64,000 bases of DNA from Emticicia sp. BO119. GTDB lineage: Bacteria > Bacteroidota > Bacteroidia > Cytophagales > Spirosomataceae. The position numbers and the translations under genes are program-made. Below, piece by piece: positions 50,593 to 59,029 of the stretch (positions are counted from its first letter, which is position 1; each line of letters begins with the position of its first letter). The DNA lies in contig NZ_JACETV010000003.1 in the NCBI RefSeq assembly GCF_013912375.1, positions 124,001-188,000 on the forward strand, given 5' to 3'. The notes beneath the pieces were generated by a model. It was given only the letters and a program-made list of their open reading frames with translations, did not search any database and was not told the DNA's origin.

Positions 50593-51984
50593 ATGAACGT
50601 AAAACAACAAACCATTCAAAAGAAAGTTTCAATTACGGGCGTAGGCTTGCATACAGGCGAACAAGTATCGCTTACTATTCAACCTGCACCTATCAATCAC
50701 GGATATAAGTTTCAAAGAATCGACTTAGAAAACAAGCCTATCATAGAAGCTGATGTAGACTATGTTGTAGATACCTCGAGAGGAACAGTTTTAGAGAAAG
50801 ATGGCGCAAGGATACACACTACAGAACATATTTTAGCAGCCTTGGTCGGTCTTCAGATCGATAATGTACTGATACAGATTGATGGCCCCGAGATTCCGAT
50901 TTTAGATGGTAGTGCCATGAAGTTTGTTGAACTGTTAGAAGAAGCAGGCGTTGAAGAACAAGCCTCATTGCGTAATTATTACGAGGTAACAGAAGCTATT
51001 CATTATCGTAACGATGAACGTAGCATTGAATTAGCCGCATTGCCCCTGAACGACTATCGCCTGACGGCGATGGTCGACTATAACTCGTCTATCCTGCACA
51101 GTCAGCATGCGCAATTGCATGCCATTGAGTTATTTAAAGAAGAAATTGCCCCTTGCCGTACTTTTGTGTTCCTTCATGAGTTAGAAACCCTGTTTAAAGC
51201 CGGACTCATTAAAGGTGGCGACATCGGCAATGCAGTGGTGATCGTAGACAAAGAGGTATCAGAAGAAGAAGTAGAAAATCTGTCAAAACTACTGAATAAA
51301 CCAAAAATCAAGGTTGGACAGACGGGGATTCTGAACGATGCCCCACTGCGCTTTCCGAACGAACCGGCACGTCATAAGTTATTAGACGTGATGGGTGACT
51401 TAGCCCTTGTGGGTCGTCCGTTAAAAGCACATATTTTAGCAGCACGTCCTGGTCATAAGCCTAATATAGAGCTGGCAAAAAAAATCAAGAAACAAATGCT
51501 TGATTCGGCCAAGGGTGCACCCCAGTATGATCCAAATGCTACTCCGGTACTGGATGTAAAAGATATAGCCAAATTATTGCCGCACCGCTATCCGTTTGCC
51601 TTATTAGACAAGATTATGTACTTAGACGGCCAAACTGTGATTGGTGTTAAAAATATTACGATGAACGAACCGCAGTTTACGGGTCACTTTCCTGAAAACC
51701 CTGTAATGCCGGGTGTGCTTCAAATCGAAGCGATAGCTCAAAACGGTGGTGTGTTGGTTCTTACTTCTACCGGAAATCCCGAAGCCTACTGGCCGTATCT
51801 GGTAAGCATAGATAATTGTCGTTTCTACAGAAATGTATTGCCCGGCGATACGCTTATAATCAGATGCTCGTTACTGGCTCCTATAAAATTAGGAGTTGCC
51901 AAAATGCATGGCGATGCCTGGGTAGGCAAAAACCTTGTATGCGATGTAAATATGACCGCCCGGTTAGTAAAAAAAGCTAAATAA
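50593..51984 (+). CDS. lpxC-fabZ: Bifunctional UDP-3-O-acyl-GlcNAc deacetylase / 3-hydroxyacyl-ACP dehydratase
   Basis: A 463-residue natural fusion, the usual arrangement in Bacteroidota. LpxC (about 1-300) commits UDP-acyl-GlcNAc to lipid A: TGVGLHTGEQVSLTI, zinc-site HTTEHILAALVGL, EIPILDGSAMKFVELL and RHKLLDVMGDLALVGRPL. FabZ (about 315-463) dehydrates 3-hydroxyacyl-ACP: LLPHRYPFALLDKI with catalytic His, FTGHFPENPVMPGVLQIEA with the Glu. The fusion ties lipid A commitment to fatty acid elongation. The start is the ATG at 50593; a TTG at 50587 is unnecessary. A hairpin (GCTAAAC/GTTTAGC, 51998-52031) lies before lpxA. Confidence 0.95.
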   Translation: MNVKQQTIQKKVSITGVGLHTGEQVSLTIQPAPINHGYKFQRIDLENKPIIEADVDYVVDTSRGTVLEKDGARIHTTEHILAALVGLQIDNVLIQIDGPEIPILDGSAMKFVELLEEAGVEEQASLRNYYEVTEAIHYRNDERSIELAALPLNDYRLTAMVDYNSSILHSQHAQLHAIELFKEEIAPCRTFVFLHELETLFKAGLIKGGDIGNAVVIVDKEVSEEEVENLSKLLNKPKIKVGQTGILNDAPLRFPNEPARHKLLDVMGDLALVGRPLKAHILAARPGHKPNIELAKKIKKQMLDSAKGAPQYDPNATPVLDVKDIAKLLPHRYPFALLDKIMYLDGQTVIGVKNITMNEPQFTGHFPENPVMPGVLQIEAIAQNGGVLVLTSTGNPEAYWPYLVSIDNCRFYRNVLPGDTLIIRCSLLAPIKLGVAKMHGDAWVGKNLVCDVNMTARLVKKAK

Positions 51985-51997
51985 AGCACAACCACCT

Positions 51998-52031
51998 GCT
52001 AAACTATAAGCTGATTAACTTGTGGTTTAGC
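51998..52031 (+). repeat. Inverted repeat between lpxC-fabZ and lpxA
   Basis: GCTAAAC (51998-52004) and GTTTAGC (52025-52031) are complementary with a 20-nt loop. There is no T run after it. It could tune read-through or protect the transcript within the lpx operon. Confidence 0.35.
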
Positions 52032-52060
52032 TTACAATACTAAGCAATAATCAAACAATT

Positions 52061-52861
52061 ATGAATCAACCGTTAGCATTCATACATCCAGACGCCAAAA
52101 TAGCTCATAACGTAGTAGTTGAGCCATTTGCTGTGATAAACAAAGATGTAGAAATTGGTGAAGGAACATGGATAGGCTCTCATGCAATAATCATGGAGGG
52201 TGCGAGAATCGGAAAAAACTGTCGTATCTTCCCAGGAGCAGTAATTTCGGCTGTTCCGCAGGATCTGAAATTTAAAGGTGAGGAAACAAAAACCATTATT
52301 GGGGATAATACCACTATCAGAGAATGTGTAACCGTTAATCGTGGAACGGTAGATAAATACCGCACGGAAATCGGCTCAAACTGCCTGATTATGGCTTATA
52401 CACATATCGCCCACGATTGCCTTGTAGGTAATAATGTAATTCTTGCCAACTGCGTACAATTAGCCGGACATATCTCTGTTGGCGACTTTGCCAATATTGG
52501 CGGGATGTCGGCCGTGCAGCAATTTGTCAAAATAGGTAAGCATACCTATATCGGGGGTTGTTCGCAAATCCGTAAAGATGTGCCTCCTTATATCAAAGCT
52601 GCACGTGAGCCCCTTTCATATGCAGGAATTAATTCAGTAGGACTCAGACGCAGAGGACATTCAGACGAAAAAATAGCTGAAATACAGGATATTTACCGGT
52701 ATATTTATCTCAAAGGATTAAACAACAGTGATGCCATTACACAGGTAGAGCTTGAGTTTCAGGCCTCACCGGAACGTGATGAAATTCTGAACTTTATATC
52801 CAACTCTGAAAGAGGAATCATCAAAAGTCCTGCAAAAAAAGGTTTAGAAAGTGATTATTGA
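52061..52861 (+). CDS. lpxA: Acyl-ACP--UDP-N-acetylglucosamine O-acyltransferase
   Basis: LpxA starts lipid A synthesis. The 266-residue protein has a left-handed beta-helix of hexapeptide repeats (about 10-190), the catalytic His in MAYTHIAHDCLVGNNVILAN, the family motif IGGMSAVQQFVKIG, and then the helical C-terminal domain starting at YAGINSVGLRRRG. Length is standard. It is the third gene of the lpx unit. Its last 11 bases overlap the start of the ABC ATPase gene, implying coupled translation. Confidence 0.95.
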   Translation: MNQPLAFIHPDAKIAHNVVVEPFAVINKDVEIGEGTWIGSHAIIMEGARIGKNCRIFPGAVISAVPQDLKFKGEETKTIIGDNTTIRECVTVNRGTVDKYRTEIGSNCLIMAYTHIAHDCLVGNNVILANCVQLAGHISVGDFANIGGMSAVQQFVKIGKHTYIGGCSQIRKDVPPYIKAAREPLSYAGINSVGLRRRGHSDEKIAEIQDIYRYIYLKGLNNSDAITQVELEFQASPERDEILNFISNSERGIIKSPAKKGLESDY

Positions 52862-53471
52862 GCTTGCTAATATAGGTAAGAAATACCGTAACGAATGGAT
52901 TTTTCGTAACACCAGTTTATCTTTTACTGCTAAAGAAAGCTATACTTTTGTTGGCCCAAATGGTAGCGGAAAATCCACTCTTTTACAAGTTATAGCGAGT
53001 ATCCTGCCCCAATCAGAAGGGCAAATTACTTATACATCAGACGGCCAGCCAATAAGTATTGATGATATTTTCAGAAAAATCGTCATTGCCGCTCCATATC
53101 TTGAATTAGTTGAAGAATTTACGTTGCTCGAAATCGTTGAGTTTCATCAGCAATTCAAACCTTTCAAAAATCAAATTTCTCCTGCGCAACTACTCGAATT
53201 CATTGAATTAACTCCTCATAAAAACAAGACAGTCAGGAATTTTTCGTCAGGCATGAAACAACGACTTAAATTAGGTCTTGCTTTTTACTCAGATTGCCCA
53301 ATCATTCTATTAGACGAACCAACCTCTAATCTTGATACCCAAGCTACGAGATGGTATCTTGATCAGATAGAACAGCACACCAACGAACGCCTACTGATTA
53401 TCTGTTCTAACCAGCCTCACGAATATGATTTCTGTAAAAATATTATAGATGTGAGAGATTTTAAGAGGTGA
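52851..53471 (+). CDS. ABC transporter ATP-binding protein (CcmA-like, stand-alone)
   Basis: A 206-residue ATPase subunit. Walker A is GPNGSGKST, the signature motif is FSSGMKQRLK, and Walker B plus D-loop is IILLDEPTSNLD. The Q-loop and H-loop regions are less clear; a regular switch histidine is not obvious (IICSNQPHEYDF may hold it). The start is GTG at 52851, 11 bp inside the end of lpxA. No permease subunit is adjacent, so the partner lies elsewhere. The small size and motif spacing resemble CcmA-type and ABC-2-type ATPases. Its link to lpxA hints at envelope lipid export, which is inference. Confidence 0.88.
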   Translation: MIIELANIGKKYRNEWIFRNTSLSFTAKESYTFVGPNGSGKSTLLQVIASILPQSEGQITYTSDGQPISIDDIFRKIVIAAPYLELVEEFTLLEIVEFHQQFKPFKNQISPAQLLEFIELTPHKNKTVRNFSSGMKQRLKLGLAFYSDCPIILLDEPTSNLDTQATRWYLDQIEQHTNERLLIICSNQPHEYDFCKNIIDVRDFKR

Positions 53472-53560
53472 GATGGATAGTACAATTAAAACTTTTTTTA
53501 CCTTAGAAATCTACCTTAACTGCTGACAGTTTCATTGGTGAAGAAGGCTGTAAATTATTC

Positions 53561-54493
53561 CTACTTCACAAAATCAATATTCCTCTTCAATCCATCCAAC
53601 TTTGTTCTTTTCACCGCAGAGCGGCGAAAGATTTCCTGGAAGAGTTCTTCTGTTATTTCCTCCCAGTCTTTTTTGGTAAATTCTGCTAATTGTGGGTTCA
53701 ATTCAAATTCAGGTGTAGTATGCGGGCGGGCAAAGGAATTCCAGGGGCAAACATCCTGACAAATATCACAGCCAAAAATCCAGTTTTCAAATTTGCCTTT
53801 TACTTCATCTGGTATCGCTTCTTTTAGCTCGATGGTATAATAACTGATGCATTTGCTGCCATCAACCACATAAGGCTCTATAATAGCATCTGTGGGGCAG
53901 GCATCTATGCAGCGTGTACATGTGCCACAATAGTCTTTTATGGCGCCATCAGGCTGTAATTCAAGGTCGCAGATAATTTCGCCAATAAAGAAAAAGCTGC
54001 CTATTTCGCGGTTAATCAGGTTGGTATGCTTTCCCATCCACCCTACTCCACTTTTTCTTGCCCATGCCTTATCCATAACCGGAGCTGAGTCAACAAATAC
54101 TCTTCCATTTACCTCGCCTATTTCTTCCGAAATCATTTGCATCAAGTCCTTTAGCTTATCTTTCATCACAAAATGATAATCTTTGCCATAGGCATATTTA
54201 GAGAGTTTCAGGTCTTCTGATTTTTGTGTCAGTTGTTTTTCCGGATAATAATTCAGAATGAGAGTAATGACTGATTTTGCTCCTTCTACCAATTGGCGGG
54301 GGTCGAGGCGTTTGTCGAAGTAGTTGGCCATGTAGGCCATTTGGCCATGATAGTTTTTGTTGAGCCATGATTCCAGGCGTGGAGCTTCTTCTTCCAGAAA
54401 TTCAGCCCTGGATATACCACAAAAATCAAAGCCTAATTCTCTGGCTTTGGTTTTAATCAGATTGGCATATTTTACTGAATAAGATTGAAGCAT
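53561..54493 (-). CDS. queG: Epoxyqueuosine reductase
   Basis: QueG performs the last step of queuosine synthesis in tRNA, reducing epoxyqueuosine with cobalamin and iron-sulfur clusters. The 310-residue protein has both 4Fe-4S sites, [16 protein letters not shown] (about 190-205) and [11 protein letters not shown] (about 240-250). It also has the conserved [10 protein letters not shown] near the start, [15 protein letters not shown] near 105, and [24 protein letters not shown]. The C-terminal HEAT-like part of some QueG forms is absent, as in many short homologues. It is a single gene between two plus-strand units. Confidence 0.93.
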   Translation of the reverse strand: MLQSYSVKYANLIKTKARELGFDFCGISRAEFLEEEAPRLESWLNKNYHGQMAYMANYFDKRLDPRQLVEGAKSVITLILNYYPEKQLTQKSEDLKLSKYAYGKDYHFVMKDKLKDLMQMISEEIGEVNGRVFVDSAPVMDKAWARKSGVGWMGKHTNLINREIGSFFFIGEIICDLELQPDGAIKDYCGTCTRCIDACPTDAIIEPYVVDGSKCISYYTIELKEAIPDEVKGKFENWIFGCDICQDVCPWNSFARPHTTPEFELNPQLAEFTKKDWEEITEELFQEIFRRSAVKRTKLDGLKRNIDFVK

Positions 54494-54709
54494 GATGCAA
54501 ATATAAAGCTAATCATTCTGGTAAAGTCATATAAAGTAAGAACCTATGATTTTATAAACATTAATACCGAAGAATAACAATACAGAAGTCTCATTGTTTT
54601 CTGACATAATCTTACTTTGTCCTGGCATAATTTTCATTCAAAGTCAGGTTGTATTAATAGCTTTACAAGGGTTATGATATAAGCCTTAAGCCATCAACCG
54701 ATATCGGTT

Positions 54710-55771
54710 TCAGCTATTTTTTGAAATAGCTTTTGTAGTTTCAGAAAGGATAAATTTATCGAAATGATTTTTATCAGAGATACTTACTGCAATCGGAACG
54801 TAAAAGAATCTATCAAGCTTCTGCTTATTCAGTAAGGGTCTGAGTTTTACCATATCTTTTTCGGTTGTAATGATTTGTTGCGAAGGATTCTGTGCATCAA
54901 CTATTTGCTCAATCTCCTTTGCTGAAAAAGCAAAGTGGTCTGGGTAATCCATTACTTTGTCAATCATATATCCTTTCTTTTTCAGATATTGATGAAACAC
55001 TTCCGGTTTAGCTATCGCACTTACAACTGTAACAGGCTTTTGAACACTAAAAATTATACCGGAAGCGTATGGAGTAATATCTCTATAATGAATCACAGAA
55101 AAGAAAACCGGAGTGCCTGCCATTGTATATCGGTTTATGCCTGTCTTTAACTCCTCCTTTACTGACAAAGAAATATCGTCAGGGCATTTACTGACAATTA
55201 CAGCGTGAGCTCTGCCAGCACTCCGGCGAATATCTCTTAATTTACCATAAGGCGCCAGATAATCTGCATAAAAAGGTTGGTTATAATCACATAGTAACAG
55301 ATTAAGATGTGGAGCTATTTTGCGGTGCTGGAAAGCATCGTCTAAAATAACTAATTCATTATCAGGAAAAATGGCTTGAGTCTGGTTTACTCCTGCTACC
55401 CTATCTTCACAGACTACCACCTTGATTTTATCCTTGAATTTCAGATAATACTGCATAGGTTCATCGCCTATTGTTTTAGCTGTGGCGGTATCATCTGCCA
55501 GAACAAAACCCTGTGTCTGTCGCTTGTAGCCTCTACTAAGAATAGTGCTTTTGTACCGATTGGCTAATAGATTAACCAGATACTCTACATGAGGTGTTTT
55601 ACCGGTACCCCCTAAATTCAGATTACCCACATTAATAGTAAAAACATCAGGTCGGGTAATTTTCAACACACCATTATCATACAGCCAGTTTCTTGTATAA
55701 ACCACACAAGCCATCAGAAAGGTAATCGGAAATAGGATGATTCGTAAAATAAACATCAGGAGAAACCTCAT
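54710..55771 (-). CDS. lpxK: Tetraacyldisaccharide 4'-kinase
   Basis: LpxK phosphorylates the 4' position of the lipid A disaccharide at the inner membrane. The 353-residue protein has an N-terminal membrane helix (about 5-25), the unusual P-loop VGNLNLGGTGKTPHVEYLV, LSRGYKRQTQGFVLAD, DEPMQYYLK, and LDDAFQHRKIAPHLNLLL. The last carries the DDxFQH motif used in catalysis. Its length is normal. It is unlinked to the lpxD-lpxA unit by about 2 kb and lies in the opposite direction. The ATG at 55771 precedes the membrane helix. Confidence 0.94.
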   Translation of the reverse strand: MRFLLMFILRIILFPITFLMACVVYTRNWLYDNGVLKITRPDVFTINVGNLNLGGTGKTPHVEYLVNLLANRYKSTILSRGYKRQTQGFVLADDTATAKTIGDEPMQYYLKFKDKIKVVVCEDRVAGVNQTQAIFPDNELVILDDAFQHRKIAPHLNLLLCDYNQPFYADYLAPYGKLRDIRRSAGRAHAVIVSKCPDDISLSVKEELKTGINRYTMAGTPVFFSVIHYRDITPYASGIIFSVQKPVTVVSAIAKPEVFHQYLKKKGYMIDKVMDYPDHFAFSAKEIEQIVDAQNPSQQIITTEKDMVKLRPLLNKQKLDRFFYVPIAVSISDKNHFDKFILSETTKAISKNS

Positions 55772-55873
55772 AAATACTTTAGAGATATTGTCAGATTATT
55801 AGATTTTTTACACTTTTTCATAAGAAAACAACACAAAATGACTTATCTGTGGCATAAAAAATAAAACTTTCTG

Positions 55874-55881
55874 TACTTTTG
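55874..55881 (+). promoter_or_regulatory. -7 element of menC
   Basis: TACTTTTG followed by CAAAC is an exact TAnnTTTG match, 20 bp before the ATG. The -33 region has no clear TTTG. Confidence 0.45.
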
Positions 55882-55901
55882 CAAACTTACGCATTTTTTC
55901 G

Positions 55902-56987
55902 ATGGGGCTGAAAGCTAATTGGGTCAAACACTTACTGAAGTTTAAATTTGAGGCGGGAACTTCTCGTGGTGTTTATACCGAGAAAGAAACTTTCTATTTA
56001 AGAATTACTGACACTGAAACTCCATCAGTTTCAGGATTTGGTGAGATAGCCCCCCTGCATGGTTTAAGCATTGATTATGTACCTGATTTTGAACAGGTAT
56101 TAAATAATGTATGCGACACCTTCAACAGCCTTGATTTAGAGGTTTTTCCCTGGAATCTGAACATTATTCTTTCTCAATTAATTGATGATGCCTTTCCTTC
56201 TGTCAAATTTGGTTTTGAAACGGCTCTGCTCGACTTTATGAATGGGGGTAAAAGAATAATTTTTGATAATGATTTTGCAGATGGTCGAAAAGCTATTCCT
56301 ATCAATGGTCTGGTCTGGATGGGTAGCAAAGAATTTATGGTGGATCAGGTAGAAGAAAAACTGAAGGCAGGTTTTGATACATTAAAATTAAAAATCGGGG
56401 CTATAAATTTTGAAGATGAACTGAGCATTCTCTCTTCTATAAGAGAAAGATATACACCTGAACAGATAAGTCTGCGGGTAGATGCAAATGGGGCGTTTCC
56501 TGTCGAAGAAGCCAGTCAAAAACTGGCAAAATTAAATAACTATCAGCTACACAGCATAGAGCAACCCATAAAAGCGCACCAGACTGAGGCAATGGCAATT
56601 TTAAGCGAAAGTAGCCCCGTGCCTATCGCACTGGATGAAGAACTGATTGGTATAAGCGACTATGTACAAAAAATGCAGTTGCTAAAAAAAATAAAACCAC
56701 AGTATATCATTCTGAAACCCACTCTTTTAGGCGGGTTACAACACTGCCGCGAGTGGATTGAAATTGCCAACAGATTACACATTGGCTGGTGGATTACCTC
56801 TGCACTTGAATCAAATATCGGCCTCAATGCCATTGCACAATTTTCTGCCGAGTATAAAAACACACTTCCACAAGGCTTAGGCACAGGTGCTTTGTATCAT
56901 AATAATATAGTAAGTCCATTGACTGTAGAGAATGGTTGTCTGAGATATGATACTAAAAAGGAATGGGATTTAGATATTTTAGAATAA
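55902..56987 (+). CDS. menC: o-Succinylbenzoate synthase
   Basis: A 361-residue enolase-superfamily enzyme that dehydrates SHCHC to o-succinylbenzoate in menaquinone synthesis. The catalytic pattern is present: GFGEIAPLHGLS near residue 45, TLKLKIG with the KxK pair, LRVDANGAFPVEEA with the metal Asp, SIEQPIKA with Glu, IALDEELIG with the third metal acid, and YIILKPTLLGG with the second Lys. The ending WITSALESNIGLNAIAQFSA is typical of MenC. A racemase (dipeptide epimerase) is the main alternative, but these motifs and menF elsewhere in the window favour MenC. It converges on the McrB-like gene. Confidence 0.9.
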   Translation: MGLKANWVKHLLKFKFEAGTSRGVYTEKETFYLRITDTETPSVSGFGEIAPLHGLSIDYVPDFEQVLNNVCDTFNSLDLEVFPWNLNIILSQLIDDAFPSVKFGFETALLDFMNGGKRIIFDNDFADGRKAIPINGLVWMGSKEFMVDQVEEKLKAGFDTLKLKIGAINFEDELSILSSIRERYTPEQISLRVDANGAFPVEEASQKLAKLNNYQLHSIEQPIKAHQTEAMAILSESSPVPIALDEELIGISDYVQKMQLLKKIKPQYIILKPTLLGGLQHCREWIEIANRLHIGWWITSALESNIGLNAIAQFSAEYKNTLPQGLGTGALYHNNIVSPLTVENGCLRYDTKKEWDLDILE

Positions 56988-57091
56988 TACTTTACGTCTC
57001 TGAGTATCAGGGAATGGGGCTGGCTCTCTCAGACACCCGATAAATCCTCCGATTAAGCTTCTCCAGAATAACGCACTCCTGAAACACTTTG

Positions 57092-58600
57092 TTAGAGATA
57101 TATACTCTTCAATATTTCTGGACTTAGCTCCTGATTAACCATATACCGATAAGTTTCATCATCATAATTATCAAGGTTTTTTCCGAATACCTCTTTAGTT
57201 CTGATGGTTTGTCTTAAAATAATTTCCTGACCTAAAATCAAACGGATTTTCTCCCAGTCGTTATAGAAATACTCTTGCAACAACGGAATGATTTTGTTCA
57301 GAAATACCCTGATTAATTCTTCTGCTGATTCAATCTCCATAAAATAGGCATGACCAATAGTATGATTTCGATCTAAAAGAAACTCTATACGCTGGTTTAG
57401 TTTTTGAAGTAGTTTTTCTAAATCAATTCCATCGGTTTCTTTCAGCAGATAAGGCTTTGGCATTAGTTCCTGAAACTCAAATCTTCGTCTTAAAGCCAGA
57501 TCTAATAAGGCAATTGAGCGGTCGGTAGTATTCATAGTACCAACGATATAAAGATTTGCCGGAACTCCGAAACACTCCTGCGAATACGGTAGTATCAAAG
57601 AGAGTTCGTTAGCTGCGCCCAGCCGTTTGTCTTTTTCAATCAACGTAATTAACTCACCGAATACCTTAGAAATATTGGCGCGGTTCAGTTCATCAATAAT
57701 CAATACGTGGCTTTCAGCGTTTTTAAATTTCTTCTCCCGATTTTCCTTTTTGTCATCAATACACGCAGCAAAACTACTATATCCTGCTTTTTTCAGAGCA
57801 GCCAGGCAGGCTTTATAGAAAATACCTTTTACAACTTCATAATTTACCTGTCCCCCTCTGGTAACAGGTCTGAGTCCTTCCAGAAACTCTTCGTAACTAT
57901 ATGACTGATGAAAAGTTATAAACTGTACCCTCGTTTTTTGTGCAATATTTTGTGCCTCAAAGGTTTTGCCCGTACCCGGTGGGCCATAATAGACCAGATT
58001 AAGCGGAATATCTAATTTCGGTAAATAATCAGTTTCTGTTTCATTGACAGTGGTATATCTATCATTCTGAAGTAAATAAGGCGTATCGGGATTCTCAATC
58101 TCCCAGAAAAGCTCATTCCGTAGATTTTCGTCTTCTGCTATCTGATAAATATACGGATTATGTCTTTCTTTTCTGGCACTCGACACCGCCATTGCTTTTA
58201 GTTCTTCCAGACACTCTTGCCAGGCACTTCTTATTTTGGTATCCTCAATTAAATGCTTCTCTTCAAAGGGTATATGTGCGTAAAAGTAATCAGAGTTACT
58301 CAGCGCCGAGATTTCAATGGTAGTGTGTTTTGAGAATAACTGCTCATGCCGTTTACAGAAGAGCATATCAAACCATACCCCCTTTTTCCGCCGAAAATCA
58401 AGCGCAACATAGTTATTAATATTAGCTGCAATGGCCTTGTCTTTCCTGATAGAAAAGGCTATACGGGGGTCATCGATACCCAGATTTGTCACCTCTATCA
58501 ATTCTTGTAAAAGTACAAAAAACCTCAAAGAAGCCTCTTTATTACCTATTTCTTGCAGTTTTTTAATAAGTAACTCTTTGTTTATAGCTGGTGTATTCAT
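57092..58600 (-). CDS. McrB-like AAA+ NTPase, orphan
   Basis: A 502-residue AAA+ protein of the McrB clade. Walker A is GPPGTGKT (206-213), followed by the McrB-typical [18 protein letters not shown]. Walker B is [19 protein letters not shown] (300-318), and the GTPase signature-like MNTTDRS is at 356-362, near the MNTADRS of E. coli McrB. Residues 1-165 form an unrecognised domain with [18 protein letters not shown], replacing the DNA-binding N-terminus of McrB. No mcrC nuclease gene is next to it: the downstream side holds menC on the other strand and the upstream side is A/T-rich DNA before susC. It may be a solitary AAA+ defence or regulatory protein. The ATG at 58600 fits. Confidence 0.85.
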   Translation of the reverse strand: MNTPAINKELLIKKLQEIGNKEASLRFFVLLQELIEVTNLGIDDPRIAFSIRKDKAIAANINNYVALDFRRKKGVWFDMLFCKRHEQLFSKHTTIEISALSNSDYFYAHIPFEEKHLIEDTKIRSAWQECLEELKAMAVSSARKERHNPYIYQIAEDENLRNELFWEIENPDTPYLLQNDRYTTVNETETDYLPKLDIPLNLVYYGPPGTGKTFEAQNIAQKTRVQFITFHQSYSYEEFLEGLRPVTRGGQVNYEVVKGIFYKACLAALKKAGYSSFAACIDDKKENREKKFKNAESHVLIIDELNRANISKVFGELITLIEKDKRLGAANELSLILPYSQECFGVPANLYIVGTMNTTDRSIALLDLALRRRFEFQELMPKPYLLKETDGIDLEKLLQKLNQRIEFLLDRNHTIGHAYFMEIESAEELIRVFLNKIIPLLQEYFYNDWEKIRLILGQEIILRQTIRTKEVFGKNLDNYDDETYRYMVNQELSPEILKSIYL

Positions 58601-59029
58601 TCTTTTGGTCTATATATTTTTTTTGGTCATATCAACAATTATTTTTTTCGTCGCAACAAAATACCTTTTTCGTATTTTCCTGATTCAGGAATAAATTTGT
58701 ACTTAAAATAGAATATTTATTCCAGACACAAATAAGTAAAAACAACTATACTTTTAGTGAGTAGAAAGTAAAAAATTACACATATTGTATCAGTTTCAGA
58801 ATATTATTTGGCTTTTATCAACAATCAAAGAATTTAACAAATGTTTGTATTCTATTTATAATAAAGTTAAATAAATAAAGATTTTCACATTTTTTTTACA
58901 TTTATTTTCTTTTTTTCTAAAAAAAATCTAAGTTTAAGCACGAATGCGGCAAATAGGTATTTACTACTTTTCTGTAAAAATAGTTATTTCTGCTGCAATC
59001 GTGTTTAATAAACCTAAACTAAACTGTTC
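58601..59029. other. 429-bp A/T-rich intergenic region before the SusC gene
   Basis: No gene is visible. It must contain the promoters of the McrB-like gene (minus) and SusC (plus). An imperfect inverted repeat (CACGAATGCGGCA, 58939-58951, against TGCTGCAATCGTG, 58991-59003; two mismatches) ends 26 bp before the SusC ATG. It could be an mRNA leader hairpin or an operator. T-rich runs lie around 58890-58920. No confident -33/-7 pair was found. Confidence 0.45.

Noticed and set aside
57001-57060. Hairpin between menC and the McrB-like gene
   Set aside because: Only a 6-bp complementary pair with a long loop was found; too weak to call a terminator.
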